Source of the DNA: Hippasteria phrygiana
Taxonomy: Eukaryota > Echinodermata > Asteroidea > Valvatida > Goniasteridae
Length of the DNA: 64,000 nt
Direction of reading: 5' to 3'
Assembly: GCA_037893225.1 (NCBI GenBank)
Contig: JAZGUH010000754.1
Location: 62,001 to 126,000, forward strand
In this document: in pieces, positions 10,621 to 20,788 of the stretch
How positions within the stretch are numbered: the stretch's first letter is position 1
Layout of the letters: the number at the start of each line of letters is the position of its first letter
Translations under genes and position numbers: made by a program
The notes under the pieces: model-generated
Databases searched by the model: none
What the model saw: only the letters and a program-made list of their open reading frames with translations
Told to the model about the DNA's origin: nothing

Positions 10621-12622
10621 ATGGTTCGCTACAGAAAGGGCATGTTTAAGAGGAAAAAAGCCTATTTTAAAAAAGGCAATGGTCTGACATGTCAGTTGAT
10701 AAGAGAAAAGGCTGATGTTTCATCTTCCTATATCAGACCCACAAATGAACAATTGCAACTGGCCTTTCCCAGAGATGAGCGAGGTTCTTTCTACAACCCA
10801 CCAGGTGCCAGAACTAATAAAACTGTGATGGTGCTGCGACCGAAAATTGAGGAAATAACGCCGATAAGCAGACTCCAGAGGGAAGGAGCCGACAACTTGA
10901 ACCCAGGCGGCTACAGAATTGTTCATGTCAACACTAAGTGTTCGAGCTACCCTGGACCATCAGCATGCGAATCCTGACTGTGATGGCTGGCCTCAGCTAC
11001 AGGCAGAGCAAGAAACACACCGGGGCCTTGCTGTTTCAGAGGTGCTGTCATGCAACAAGTGCCACTTCTCGACAGGAAGGAAGAAGCTGTACTCAGAGAT
11101 ACCTCAGGTCAGCAGAGGCCGACGCACTGCAACTCCAAACATGGCCTTCCAAGTTGGTCTTCTCAACACGGGTATTGCAGCCACAGGAGCAAGACGACTT
11201 TTGACAGCATTGGGTACAACTGTTCCTTCAATCAGTGGGCTGCAGAAAACAGCAAGCAAATGTGGGGACATTATTATCAATGAAAATGTTAGAAGTATGG
11301 CTGAAAAGAGAAAACTGGTCAAAGGTATTCAAGAATTACAGGGCTATGACAGAGAAAAACCGATTGCTGTCGAATTAGATAGACAATACAATAACCCCTT
11401 GAGAAACTGTCGGAAAAAAACACCATTTGTGCCGGCAACCCAAACTAGGGACGTAGTATGTGAGAATGTAACCACCAAAAAAATGGTAGTAATGTACCAC
11501 CACGAGAATAAACTCTGTAAATGTGCAAATCAAATGTCAGGCAAACACAGCAGTAACAAGTGTTCCGAGCACACAGATTCTTGTAGTGCTACACGCCCAG
11601 CAAATTACAACATGGGGGATGAAAGAGAAGGGGGAATTCAATGTGCCAAGAAACTTCTAGAGTGTAAGGAACCCTTGTTGGCAGATAGAGTAACAAGCGA
11701 TGCGGACGGGTGTATGGCAAAAGGTTTTATGTCTCAGATGAGAATTAAAGCAGGTATCGAGCCAGAACACTTTCTTGACCCACCTCACTTAAATCGATCA
11801 CTCAGTTCTGCAATCAGTCGGGCCAAATTCAGTGGTGACATGATGCCTGGTAGAACTAAAAAAGAAAAGAAAAAGATACAAGACCGGTTAGGTGACGATG
11901 TAAGTCACAGGGTACAAGCAGAAGCAGGGGCAATCCTCAAGAAATGTGGAAGAAACTTTGCCCAAATGTATGACATGGCTGAACAGGCTGCCTCAACCAT
12001 TCCCGAATGTTACCAAGGTCGCCACAACCTTTGCAAAAAGCGGTCCTTGGTTTGCAATGGCAATTACAGATTTCCCTACCTTCCTGTTCATGTTAGGGGG
12101 AAACTGAAAATGCTCGAGTCTGACAAGAAACTGCTTTTACTGAAAATTCAGAAGAGAATTGGTCACGAGGCAATGCAAAAAACCAGATATGGGACAAGTA
12201 CACAAAAAGCAGAGTCCATGAACCATGCTTTTTCAAGTACTAATCCAAAAGGGACACTAACCTTTTCCAGAAATGCTCTCTCAAGAGACCACAGCGCAGT
12301 TCACCTTGTCAACAATGGCCATGCCAACTCAATCATCCTCAAGTGTGAAGCTGCAGGTTGTCCTGTTTTGCCAGGATCTGCAGCTGCCAAAAGTCTGGCT
12401 GAAATGGACAGAAAAGAAAAATATCATTCCCAACGGGCTAGGAGCACACATTATAAAATACGAAGGGCAAAGTGTAGGGCACAACGATATAACTTGTACA
12501 ACTGTGCCAAGTCATTGTACAAGAAAGGGCAACTGGAACCCAAGTCAGCAATCCCTCCAGATGTGGATTGGCAAAGAATTCAGAGTGAGCACAATTACAG
12601 CATACGTTTCAAACCAAAATGA
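10621..12622 (+). pseudogene. Mutator-like DDE transposase, one frameshift
   Basis: The start MVRYRKGMFKRKKAYFKKG at 10621 is basic and lies just after CCACC. The first frame runs to about 10935, and the protein clearly continues one frame over (NTLSVRATLDHQHANPDCDG), so a single indel near 10930-10940 splits an otherwise intact gene of roughly 660 residues. Downstream are a cysteine pair (LSCNKCHFSTGRKKLY), AVELDRQYNNP (candidate first Asp), VTSDADGCMAKG (candidate second Asp), HLNRSLSSAISRAKF, and TSTQKAESMNHAFS with SRDHSAVHLVNNGHAN, where the Glu of KAES is the candidate third acidic residue. This pattern matches the metazoan Mutator-like transposase domain family. The expected role is cutting and strand transfer at the element ends. 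It lies between the 470-bp direct repeats, tail-to-tail with the endonuclease ORF. Superfamily placement is less certain than the DDE-transposase call. Confidence 0.7.
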
Positions 12623-12623
12623 A

Positions 12624-12980
12624 TTATAAAAGCAACAAGTGTAGCATCAAAAAATGGTGAGCAATTTCAGTTATCAAACTTAATAGTGAGCAAAAAGGCT
12701 CAAGTGACAGGTGATCAAAATTCACGCACAAGGAGTTGTGGCACAGGTGACTGACATCATACCCCCGGGGAAGATCAAGGACTCCAGAATAAACAATGTA
12801 AGTCAACCTGTGCACACGCATTCTTGTGCGTGAATTTGATTTTGAGCCAGGCATGACAACATTAATAATGCCATATTTCTGCTGGACATATCCTGTCCAT
12901 ATTCTGCACTTTTTTCTGCCTCTGTGCACAGTCTTTCTTAAAATCTTGCCTTTAATTGAGGCCTTCCAGATGAAATCCAT
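12624..12980 (-). CDS. His-Me finger (I-PpoI-type zinc-binding) endonuclease-like protein
   Basis: A 118-residue minus-strand frame. Cys25 in KKCRIWTG and the segment VSHLCHNSLCVNFDHLSLEP (His78, Cys80, Cys85, His90) reproduce the spacing of the first zinc site and catalytic His of I-PpoI-like homing endonucleases. RMRVHRLTY precedes, as in the family. The usual C-terminal part after SLEP (a catalytic Asn and second zinc site) is not recognisable; the last 22 residues look unrelated, so the protein is probably truncated or its end is spliced elsewhere. Upstream on the same strand are good splice-like signals (donor GTAAGT next to 13185 and 13045; acceptors before 13110 and 13000) that would give non-coding 5' exons, although the second intron would be only 44 bp. 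The stop lies 1 bp from the transposase stop, so the genes converge. It may help mobilise the element, but that is inference. Confidence 0.65.
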   Translation of the reverse strand: MDFIWKASIKGKILRKTVHRGRKKCRIWTGYVQQKYGIINVVMPGSKSNSRTRMRVHRLTYIVYSGVLDLPRGYDVSHLCHNSLCVNFDHLSLEPFCSLLSLITEIAHHFLMLHLLLL

Positions 12981-13044
12981 TTTGCTATGGTTTAAGAAAT
13001 CTGCATAACAAACAATACAGACCGTGTGCGTGAGGTCAACTTAC

Positions 13045-13110
13045 CTTTGCTACCATTGCATTGGTCAAAAGTTTTCTCCAGCAGTCATTGATAGCCCTAG
13101 CCTGGGCATG
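13045..13110 (-). other. Candidate non-coding exon of the endonuclease gene
   Basis: On the minus strand, TTATTTATTTGTAG precedes 13110 and GTAAGT follows 13045, bounding a 66-bp exon. All frames into the downstream exon (13000 leftwards) contain stops before the ATG at 12980, so it would be 5' untranslated. The proposed downstream intron (13001-13044) is unusually short. Speculative. Confidence 0.3.
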
Positions 13111-13490
13111 CTACAAATAAATAAATAAATATACATCTCAGTCTAAATATTGGATGAAACTGACAATGCAGAAAAACTACTTACTTGTCCAACAAAAGTC
13201 TTTAATTTTCAGTAACAAAAAAGCACGTGTAAATTTACGAGCCTCAGCGCAACCTATAGTATTGTAAACATGTCGGTTGATAACATGGCGGATAGGCATC
13301 TGAAATGTGTATGTGAATAAAAAGACAGCGAGAGAAAAAAAGAAAAGAAAGAAAGAACCCCATTTTGTTCTCTATCATGTGTGTAATCATTACTGTGTTT
13401 TCTGTGAGATTTCATAGTTCAAAACATGAAACATACCTATTTTTGGCGAGTACACTTGGCATATGGGCGCCGCCATGTTGGCTTCATATA

Positions 13491-13960
13491 GGTTCCACTC
13501 CACTAAATACGGCGCTCATTGTAACCAACACAAAAATAGAAAGAAAGAGCGCCGCCTGGTGACGCTCAGGAGTAAGGTGGCAATATTTTTTTGACTGGAA
13601 ATTTAAGATTAAGACTCCTACAATCATTTTCTTTTCAAATTTATGAGAGTTGAAGGAATTAATTTTTGTTTATACTCCCCTCCCCACAAACCACCCCTAA
13701 AATGGTGGCCCATCTCTGGGCCCAGGTCTAAATGTATCCCCCCGCCTCTATACCAAATAGACCCACGTATTGGTCTTTTTTGTGAACGGAATCCCCCGAG
13801 TTGGAAGCCACGGGTCACCAATTCTTGATTTCCACAAATATTTCTACAATCAGTCCAATTTATAGGCCCCAGGGACCTCTTATTCAAAATTACCGGAGGG
13901 ATCACAAAATATTAATGAGCTCGCGCGCAGTGATTTTCACAGATTTAGTGACATGCACCC
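13491..13960 (+). repeat. Right terminal direct repeat (470 bp)
   Basis: Second copy of 9393-9862, followed by TTAC (13961-13964). The near identity implies a recent insertion or recent homogenisation. Confidence 0.9.
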
Positions 13961-14205
13961 TTACATGTTGCGGGAATCCGGTTTTGGCGAACTGCGCATG
14001 CTCGAACCACATTCCCACGTGTACTCTGCGTGCGTGAATCAGCCTCGTACAATACATTTCTTTTCTATTTCGTTATCGCAACAGCGATGGATTTAGTGAA
14101 ACGAAAAAAACGACGCAATCGCAACGGCGATGGATTTGCGGCTAGCGATGAGTTTGCTGGATGAATAGCGATGATCGCAAATTGACTCTTTAGTGAAATC
14201 GGCCC

Positions 14206-14450
14206 CAGGTCCGAAAATTCGGCACCCGCCACTAATTTTGGTGAGCACTATTTTTTGTTTAATGTTCATCTCACTTTATGCGAAACGAACTCGTTCAGGT
14301 ACCGTAACGGAGAACGTCACAATAAAACTTCAATTGTTGACGTCATGAAATATTGTTGAAGTATGAACCGGGATTCACGCAATTTTTTCAGTTGTCTAGG
14401 CGGCCCCGTATTTTTGCCGTCTCCTGAACTCTTCAGATCAAGCCTGCCGA
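14206..14450 (+). mobile_element. Probable 3' remainder of the Penelope-like element
   Basis: This directly follows the CAG duplication of the Harbinger-like element, so it is the other side of the insertion site in the PLE. It contains no open frame of note; the true PLE 3' end was not identified. Confidence 0.4.
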
Positions 14451-14718
14451 TAGGTAAAACCGTAATACACTGACATTACGAAAAAGTATTTTTTCACGAT
14501 ATTTAGCATGCCATTTAACGGCGTTCGGTAGCTAGGGAGTCAGCTGGATTAGACGCGACGTCATCGTGTAGATTTTTAGTGCGGGCCAATCAGCGAGCGT
14601 ATTAGCATTGTGGTGGCGCTGTTGGCCACTGTGCAGGGTGAATAAGCAGTGTAAACCCTCTGAGGCACAATCCTCAGCTTGAATGTATACGGCAGTTTGA
14701 ATATACGTCAAAAAATTT

Positions 14719-15103
14719 AAGGTAGTATACAACATTTGGTTTTGCTGTAATTTTCAGAATTGAATGGATTTGGGGGTTAGTATTTTATAGCAAATACTGT
14801 AACACTGACCTGCTTAAAGGTCTGTGTGCATAGATGCTGGGAAAACAGAGAAAAAATACTTTTCTTGTAGTCTGGTTCCCGGAGCCTATAACTTCAGGTC
14901 AGGGAACTATTTCCAACGGTGGTCGGCCGACCATCAATGGAAATTGATACAAAAATTCCACTTTTCTTGAAAACGACAGCACGCCAGGTGCCATGATTTT
15001 ACATTATGCTCGAGACTTTTATTTTACTTTCAGTCAAGTAAGGTATTTCATAACAATTCAGTAGTTTTGTGTTTATGTTTGCAAATGTATATTAGGCCTA
15101 CCT
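14719..15103 (-). mobile_element. TTAA-class MITE, copy 1 of a family of three
   Basis: The ends read AAGGTAGTATAC... and ...GGCCTACCT, followed by TTAA. The body shares blocks with 38610-38883 and 57767-59140 (GGATTTGGGGGTTAGTATTT near 14767; ACTTTTCTTGAAAACGACAG near 14962) in the opposite orientation. It carries an extra hairpin-like segment at about 14840-14950. Confidence 0.65.
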
Positions 15104-15106
15104 TTA

Positions 15107-16050
15107 AATATCTGTGGTTGTCTGGATTTCATGATTTTTTCTTCAAAATACGTTCTGTGCTGCGTACAGAAAGCGTGGGTTATTCACGACGATCTGGGGC
15201 AATCGGGCTACAGTTTGAAAGCTAACAACCAGTTGAGGCTTTTCACAGCAAGAAGTTGAAGTCGAGAGAAGGTTTTGCGAATACTCGAAGCGAAGTGATC
15301 AAAGGCTCCCAAAACAGCAGTGAGGATATGTTAAAAACGGGATGTATTAACTGCACATTTTTGCCCGTATATGCTCTGGCCGTCATCGGAGAATGGCGGT
15401 CATCGATTTGCAGTCATATGATCCACGCAAGTTCCAAAATTGTATTCTATTGTGATCTCCAGGTGAGGTACGTCAGAAGCTAATTTATTCACAGTATACT
15501 CCACTAAAGCCATCATTAGTATTATACAGTCAAGGCCATTTCTGAGTTTTTTAGACAGGCCTAATTTCAAGGTACTGATTGAATTTGAGCGGTAATGGAA
15601 TTATAATTTTTAGTCATTCTTGTTATTTTTTGTTCCTGTACAGGAACGAAATAACATATTTGCATTATGAAAATTCTTGGATTTTTCTCGCATTCCACGC
15701 AGAAGTACTAGTCACAGGGACCCTTGAACTATAAGACTTTTCTTTGGAAATTTGAACCATTTTCTTCAATATTAATATGCCGTAACTGCATGGGAGTTAG
15801 TAATCATCTTTTACAGGGACATCCGTCAACAGCCAGGGCACACTACCCGAAACATCGAGATATACGGTGCATTGAGTCATACATTTCTCGGATACGAACA
15901 AGGTGAGTCAAAAAAGTAGTAGAACACTGCTATACCGAACATTTGGCTGAACACTGAGGTGTTTGCGCAAAACCAGTCAAATATTTCCGTGTCCAAGTTC
16001 GCGCAAGACTGAGTGATAGTGACTGGTGATTAGTGTGGGTGAACACATCA
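15107..16050. other. Intergenic, nothing recognised
   Basis: AT-rich sequence with short unsupported frames. No repeat boundary or RNA gene was seen. Confidence 0.4.
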
Positions 16051-16055
16051 GTCTA

Positions 16056-16171
16056 TAGAGTACCGAAGTGATGACGTCAATCAATGCAATGTTTGGAACC
16101 AGAATACATTCTAAACTGCATGTGTTGGGAACCAGTTGCCGCGGCAACTGACGTCAGACTTCGGTACTCTA
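16056..16171. mobile_element. Short hairpin MITE (116 bp)
   Basis: Inverted ends TAGAGTACCGAAGT (16056 onwards) and their complement (ending 16171), each extended to a TGACGTCA block and flanked by TA on both sides. The size and the TA flank suggest a Tc1/mariner-derived MITE. Confidence 0.6.
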
Positions 16172-16246
16172 TACCCAGCACGATATGGGACCAAGGGGTA
16201 GCAGCCCCTTGTCCTTACACCATAAACACACTCCAGACTATTGTTA

Positions 16247-16267
16247 CCCCCCCCCCCCCCCCCCCCC
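16247..16267. repeat. Poly-C tract
   Basis: A homopolymer of 21 C residues, one of many G/C runs in this window; its length is liable to sequencing error. Confidence 0.9.
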
Positions 16268-16682
16268 GGATATCTGAAAGGAATTCCTGAGATTCCGGGA
16301 ACACAATGACCAACACATAACATCCCGCAATTCTATTAAAACTTGGAAACATACGTGTTTTTTTACTTGGCGTTCCTGATCTCGGTGAGTGATCTAACAA
16401 TGTTCTTATTCCTCCATGGTTCTACGTAATGATACTAATTTTGTGACATCGTTTTAATTCAAATGGGATATGTTTGGGGGTTCAGCTTTAGTTTACTTTT
16501 TGACTTTTTGACCCAGTACAGTTCTATTGGAAACATCTGAAGGTTGCAATTACCATTATATCGATCACAATGCTTTATGTGGACCAGTCCTGCAGACAAT
16601 AGGCGTAGAGGACACGATTCTGATTAAAGTTATATCGCGGTTCCTTAAAAACGACAATTATATGACTGAACGGCCTCCTTAA

Positions 16683-17158
16683 CCCTGCGAGCTGCGCGAG
16701 CACAAAAATCACGCGCTTCTTCCATGGGGTGATTTTGGAAGGCACCTTTGTTTACGCGTTAATAACAATGTTTTGTGCACACAATCTTTTCTCTAATGGT
16801 CTAAATAGATGAATAGGGGTCCTCTGGACATACACACAAAAGATTTAAATATGAATGGAATAGACCGACGGCTTCATATGGAAATTAGAAAAAGAAAAAA
16901 TGTGCCTTCCGAAATCACCACGTGGCTCCTCGCACGGTTTTTGCACAACTGAATGGGCTTTTGGCTGGGGCCCAAGTTTCTCATGACTGGAGTGACCCCA
17001 AGTGAACTCCTTCTTGAAAAGCGACTATACCACTTCAAAATACAATGTATCATTGAGGATTACAAAAAATATGAATGGAATAGACCGACGGCTTCATATG
17101 GAAATTAGAAAAAGAAAAAAATGTGCCTTCCGAAATCTCCACGCGGCAGCTCGCAGGG
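16683..17158. mobile_element. piggyBac-like MITE with TTAA duplication
   Basis: Inverted ends CCCTGCGAGCTGC / GCAGCTCGCAGGG are directly flanked by TTAA (16679-16682; 17159-17162). CCC-starting TIRs and TTAA are typical of piggyBac. Internally, 16850-16916 is directly repeated at 17070-17137 with one extra A. No transposase frame is present. Confidence 0.78.
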
Positions 17159-17162
17159 TTAA

Positions 17163-18860
17163 GGCATTTTTACCTTCCCAGTACAATGCACTTTATATTA
17201 CTACCGGTATTATATCGATCACAATGCAAATATTGGTCTGCCGCTGGATCAACATTATTTTGACAGCACGTTTGGTCTTTGACTACCCGGTTTCCCGCGT
17301 ACCTGCATGGAACTCGAGCTAGCCTACATCGCTGCCTAGTTTGATGACAGATTTTATTCATTTAATCTTTTGCCAAAAACACAATGGGCGCGATGACAAG
17401 AGCCTGATGCCCAATATGTCAACTATAAATATCACAAATTATGCTGCCGTGAAAACTATTACATCATTGTTTCTTGCATAATAGAGGAATGATATAAACT
17501 ACCAAACGGATCATCTTACCTGTAAAATATGACTTTTGAGTTCCAGCACAGCTCCAAATCCTCACAGGTTAGTTTTCACTTCAGACGACTGAGAACAAGC
17601 CTTGCAATGAGATGATACCCGCATGATACCTGAGCAGACCGTTTCACCGCGCGCAGCTTGCAGAGAGTCGTATTACTGACCATTCGCAGTTGCGCCCATT
17701 CGCAGAATATTATGAATATTTATCAGCTGCACCTGCGCGTTACCGCTACTCTGGTGACGTCAGATTCACGCCGAGCGGTCACTGGCTCTAGTTCCGGGCG
17801 TTCCGGGACAAACTGGTTAATTGGTTGGCGTTTATAGCTAGTCGCAACAAGGGTATATCAATAGCTATTGCTCTACGCATGACAGCAATCGCTTCTGTCT
17901 GCCGTTTTCAGCCGAGAGAGCTCGAGAGACGAAAGTGGGAAACATTTCTAGGAATATTTACGTTGTGTTCTTTTCATTTTTTGGGATCCGCTAGGGAGGC
18001 CGAAGTGGATACGGCAAGGACAGCAATTAATTAGCGTAGATGACGGAAACAGTTTTTGTCACAGAGCAGGGTTAACCGTCGGATAAAGTCGTTTAACCGT
18101 GGATGATGAAGTACGTGAATACATCAAAGATTGTTGTCATTTAACAGTTGATTGCGTCCCTTATTGACTCTCAAATTACATGAATTAATATAACTTGTTT
18201 GACTCGGCAATGGGTGAGATGATTGCGTTACATAAAAGCGTTTGCTTCTTGTTTTGATGTTACACATTGCTCGGGGGCGCACATTTGGTCTGCATGAAAC
18301 GTTCGTCCTATGAGTATGGTCTGCTAATTATTTTAACAAATAGAATAATTATAATAATGCATCCCTTGAAAATACGCCGTTTGTCTGAAAATCATTGACG
18401 AAAATACTTTCGGGAACGACAGTTAGGTTCGGAAAAGTTCTGTCCATTGGAAACCGGATAGGACGACGGGCAGAGCATACCGTCCGAAACGTTGAGTTCC
18501 CTCCGGTTCTCGTCAGAACCACACATACTCACAAAAGAGATTTAATACACATGGTGCTACCGCAAACCAGTTACCTTATTGACTTTCACCATGCAAACTT
18601 TCAAATCTCTTTGGATAGGACGCGTATAGCTTTCAGACGGACGACGTTTACTTTCAAGGGATGGCCTTGTCCGTTATTACATTCTACTTTGTAATGATCT
18701 TTCCAACCTTAGTATTTTTAGGACGAATATTTTTTCGCCTCCAAGGCAATACGTTCCTTTAAAAACCACACCGAAAGAGTTTTCGTTGCTTTGATTTGTA
18801 ATTTAGGAGAAAAGGTCTCACTGACTCAGAACCATTTTGAAATGCTAAGGTATGTTGATA
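17163..18860. other. Intergenic, nothing recognised
   Basis: A 19-bp copy of ATTATATCGATCACAATGC at 17209-17227 duplicates 16555-16573 on the other side of the piggyBac-like MITE. Otherwise no supported feature was found; small open frames lack motifs. Confidence 0.4.
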
Positions 18861-18867
18861 GAATGTT

Positions 18868-18933
18868 TTGCTAACATTTTGTTCTACCATTGTGTCATCA
18901 TTGCTAACATTTTGTTCTACCATTGTGTCATCA
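18868..18933. repeat. 33-bp tandem duplication
   Basis: The unit TTGCTAACATTTTGTTCTAC (continuing CATTGTGTCATCA) occurs twice in direct succession and is perfect. Confidence 0.92.
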
Positions 18934-18972
18934 TTGGGGTATCCAGGTTGTTGAATCAGGTTGTTGAATCAG

Positions 18973-19004
18973 GTTTTTGTTTTTGTTTTTGTTTTTGTTT
19001 TTGT
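18973..19004. repeat. (GTTTTT)n microsatellite
   Basis: A five-unit hexanucleotide run just upstream of the Tx1-type LINE. It is preceded by GGTTGTTGAATCA repeated twice. Confidence 0.9.
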
Positions 19005-19215
19005 TCAGGTGAGATCGTACTGAATTTGAGCTCTCGAAAAGTGTAAGTTTTGTGTAGCTTTCTGACCTTGTTATGGTCCCTAATTTGTAACATTGTTGTA
19101 ATACTATAGACTCTACTAGTTGAATTCTGTAAATTCTTATTGTTGTAACTTTGTGTATTTTAAGGTTATATTTGTAACTTTCTATCTACAAGGGTGGATA
19201 GGAAGGCTGGCCACA

Positions 19216-20788
19216 ATGGCCAGTCAAGCAGAACCCAATCCTAGTGTTCGGGGCCAGTCGAGTGAAAACAACGCTGACCCCTCTGGTGGAAATTTGAATA
19301 CGAATACGCAGGAGCCTTTCACAGATATCACCAGGTACAATGGCGTGTCTTCCAAAGCCGCAGACAATATATCCATCCAGTTATATGTAAATGATCTTAC
19401 TTATACTGTTCCTGCTAATACTATAGTATCAGCCAGCCGTATCTCCAATGGTCGTATCGCCATATATACTTCAAGACAAGAGTAGCTCTCAAAGATGCTA
19501 TAATGTACGGCTTAGAGTACAATGACACATACATTGAATTGACTCCTTTGGTTCAACCAACACAACGGTTAGTACTTTCCAATGTATATCCTGAAATTTC
19601 CAATGCCGTAATAGCTAAAAATATGTCCAGCTTTTGTAAATTGGTTTCGCCCATCCGACCCATTCCTCTTGGCATAAAATCCAAAGATCTTTCGCATGTT
19701 ATGTATTTCAGACGTTAGGTTCATGCCATTGTAGATGTTAATGTCACAATACCGGATCATATGAATATTTCTCATATGGGGGTAAATTACAGGGTCTTCA
19801 TCTCGAATAACTCAGTGAAGTGTTTCAACTGTGGAGAAAATGGACATATGAGTAAACAGTGTAAGAAGCCTAAAACCCCAACAAACCCACCTCACACGAT
19901 GATCCTAACGACAACAACAACAATGACAACAGTAATAACCATGACACAAATCCACTCAACCCACCTCCCGTCTTCATGCACCGAAAGAAATCGGACCCAC
20001 AACACCCACCCAAAAATCCCACACACACCACCAATGTCAATCAGAACAACGAAGACAAGACAACCACATCCACCACACCTAAAACACAAAAACCAAACGA
20101 AACAACAAGAACAAATGTGACAACACCTCTTCCAACAAATTCCAAGTCCCCCTCAAAAGCACCTACACAGAACATCCCAGCAACACCCCAAGGAAACGTA
20201 TCGATCTGGGGCTCACCTCCTGCGCCAACGAGGAAAGCCTCTCCTTGTTTTCTGAGATTGTATCAAAGAGAAAAACAATCTTCCCCATCTTCCAAGTCTT
20301 CGCCCTCTAGGAACGACGCTCCTGAGAGACGTCTTGTTCCTCTCCACTCTCCATCTCCACCAAGGAAAATCAGCAAAACACAAACAGACACACACATGGA
20401 AACAGACACCCTCACCCAAACTCTCAATGAAACACAACATTCCGCTCAGCCCTCTCCAGTAACACAAAGTCAAGAATACAGTGATAGTGACCAAGAATCA
20501 GTCTCCTCTGAACAGAGTCAACTAACCCAGGATGAAGATGGCCCCGAAAATCGTCAAGTTCCAGATGGACCATTGACAAATCAAGAGGTACTCACATTCT
20601 TGAAATGCGTTAAATCTCGACGCAAACCTCTTGATGTTGCCAAAAAGTTCACATCAGACACACCAGGTGTATTTAAACAAATAAAGCCTCTTCGTAACAG
20701 TCCTCTTCTTCGGAAAAGTATGCAGCAAAAGATCCGAAAACTGATGAAAAATCTAGACCACACTGACCCGTTTAAATTTTCTTCCTAA
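19216..20788 (+). pseudogene. Tx1-type LINE ORF1 (nucleic-acid-binding protein), broken
   Basis: The start at 19216 gives MASQAEPNPSVRGQSS. A frame change near 19480 leads to an RRM-like region with KLVSPIRPIPLGIKSKDLSH (about 19640-19700), an in-frame TAG at 19716-19718, then the zinc knuckle CFNCGENGHMSKQC (CX2CX4HX4C, about 19819-19860). After another frame change the C-terminal part (19976-20788) is a Thr/Pro/Gln/Ser-rich tail. The PIRPIPLG block followed by a knuckle is typical of Tx1 ORF1, which coats element RNA. At least two frameshifts and one stop inactivate it. Confidence 0.75.

Larger units (their letters stand above)
9393..13960. mobile_element. Element with terminal direct repeats, DDE transposase and endonuclease
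   Basis: Two 470-bp direct repeats (9393-9862 and 13491-13960), differing at only three positions by my count, bound a 4.57-kb unit. TTAC lies immediately outside both ends (9389-9392; 13961-13964), while the inner flanks do not match, so the whole unit appears to have inserted once. The ends are GG...CC, not TG...CA. No primer-binding site or polypurine tract adjoins the repeats, which argues against an LTR retroelement. Each repeat has imperfect inverted ends of its own (GGTTCCACTCCACTAAAT versus GGGTGCATGTCACTAAAT), so it could be a short DNA element, and the unit could be a composite transposon. The interior encodes a Mutator-like transposase and an opposing His-Me finger endonuclease. 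Confidence 0.75.
8625..14205. mobile_element. PIF/Harbinger-like DNA element (host of a nested element)
   Basis: Inverted termini GGGCCGATTTCACTAA (8625-8640) and its complement (14190-14205) are flanked by CAG on both sides (8622-8624; 14206-14208). A 3-bp duplication of CWG/TWA type with a GG-rich TIR is characteristic of PIF/Harbinger. Subterminal zones (about 8640-8830 and 14060-14185) are packed with GCGAT/ATCGC motifs. Without the nested insertion (9393-13960), the element would be about 1 kb and non-autonomous. It is inserted in the 3' part of the Penelope-like element. Confidence 0.75.

Noticed and set aside
10919..10927. TTG start for the 567-residue transposase frame
   Set aside because: The protein plainly begins in the preceding frame at 10621; the apparent start is a consequence of the frameshift.
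9393..13960. LTR retrotransposon
   Set aside because: The repeats start GG and end CC, no primer-binding site or polypurine tract adjoins them, and the interior encodes a DDE transposase and no reverse transcriptase.
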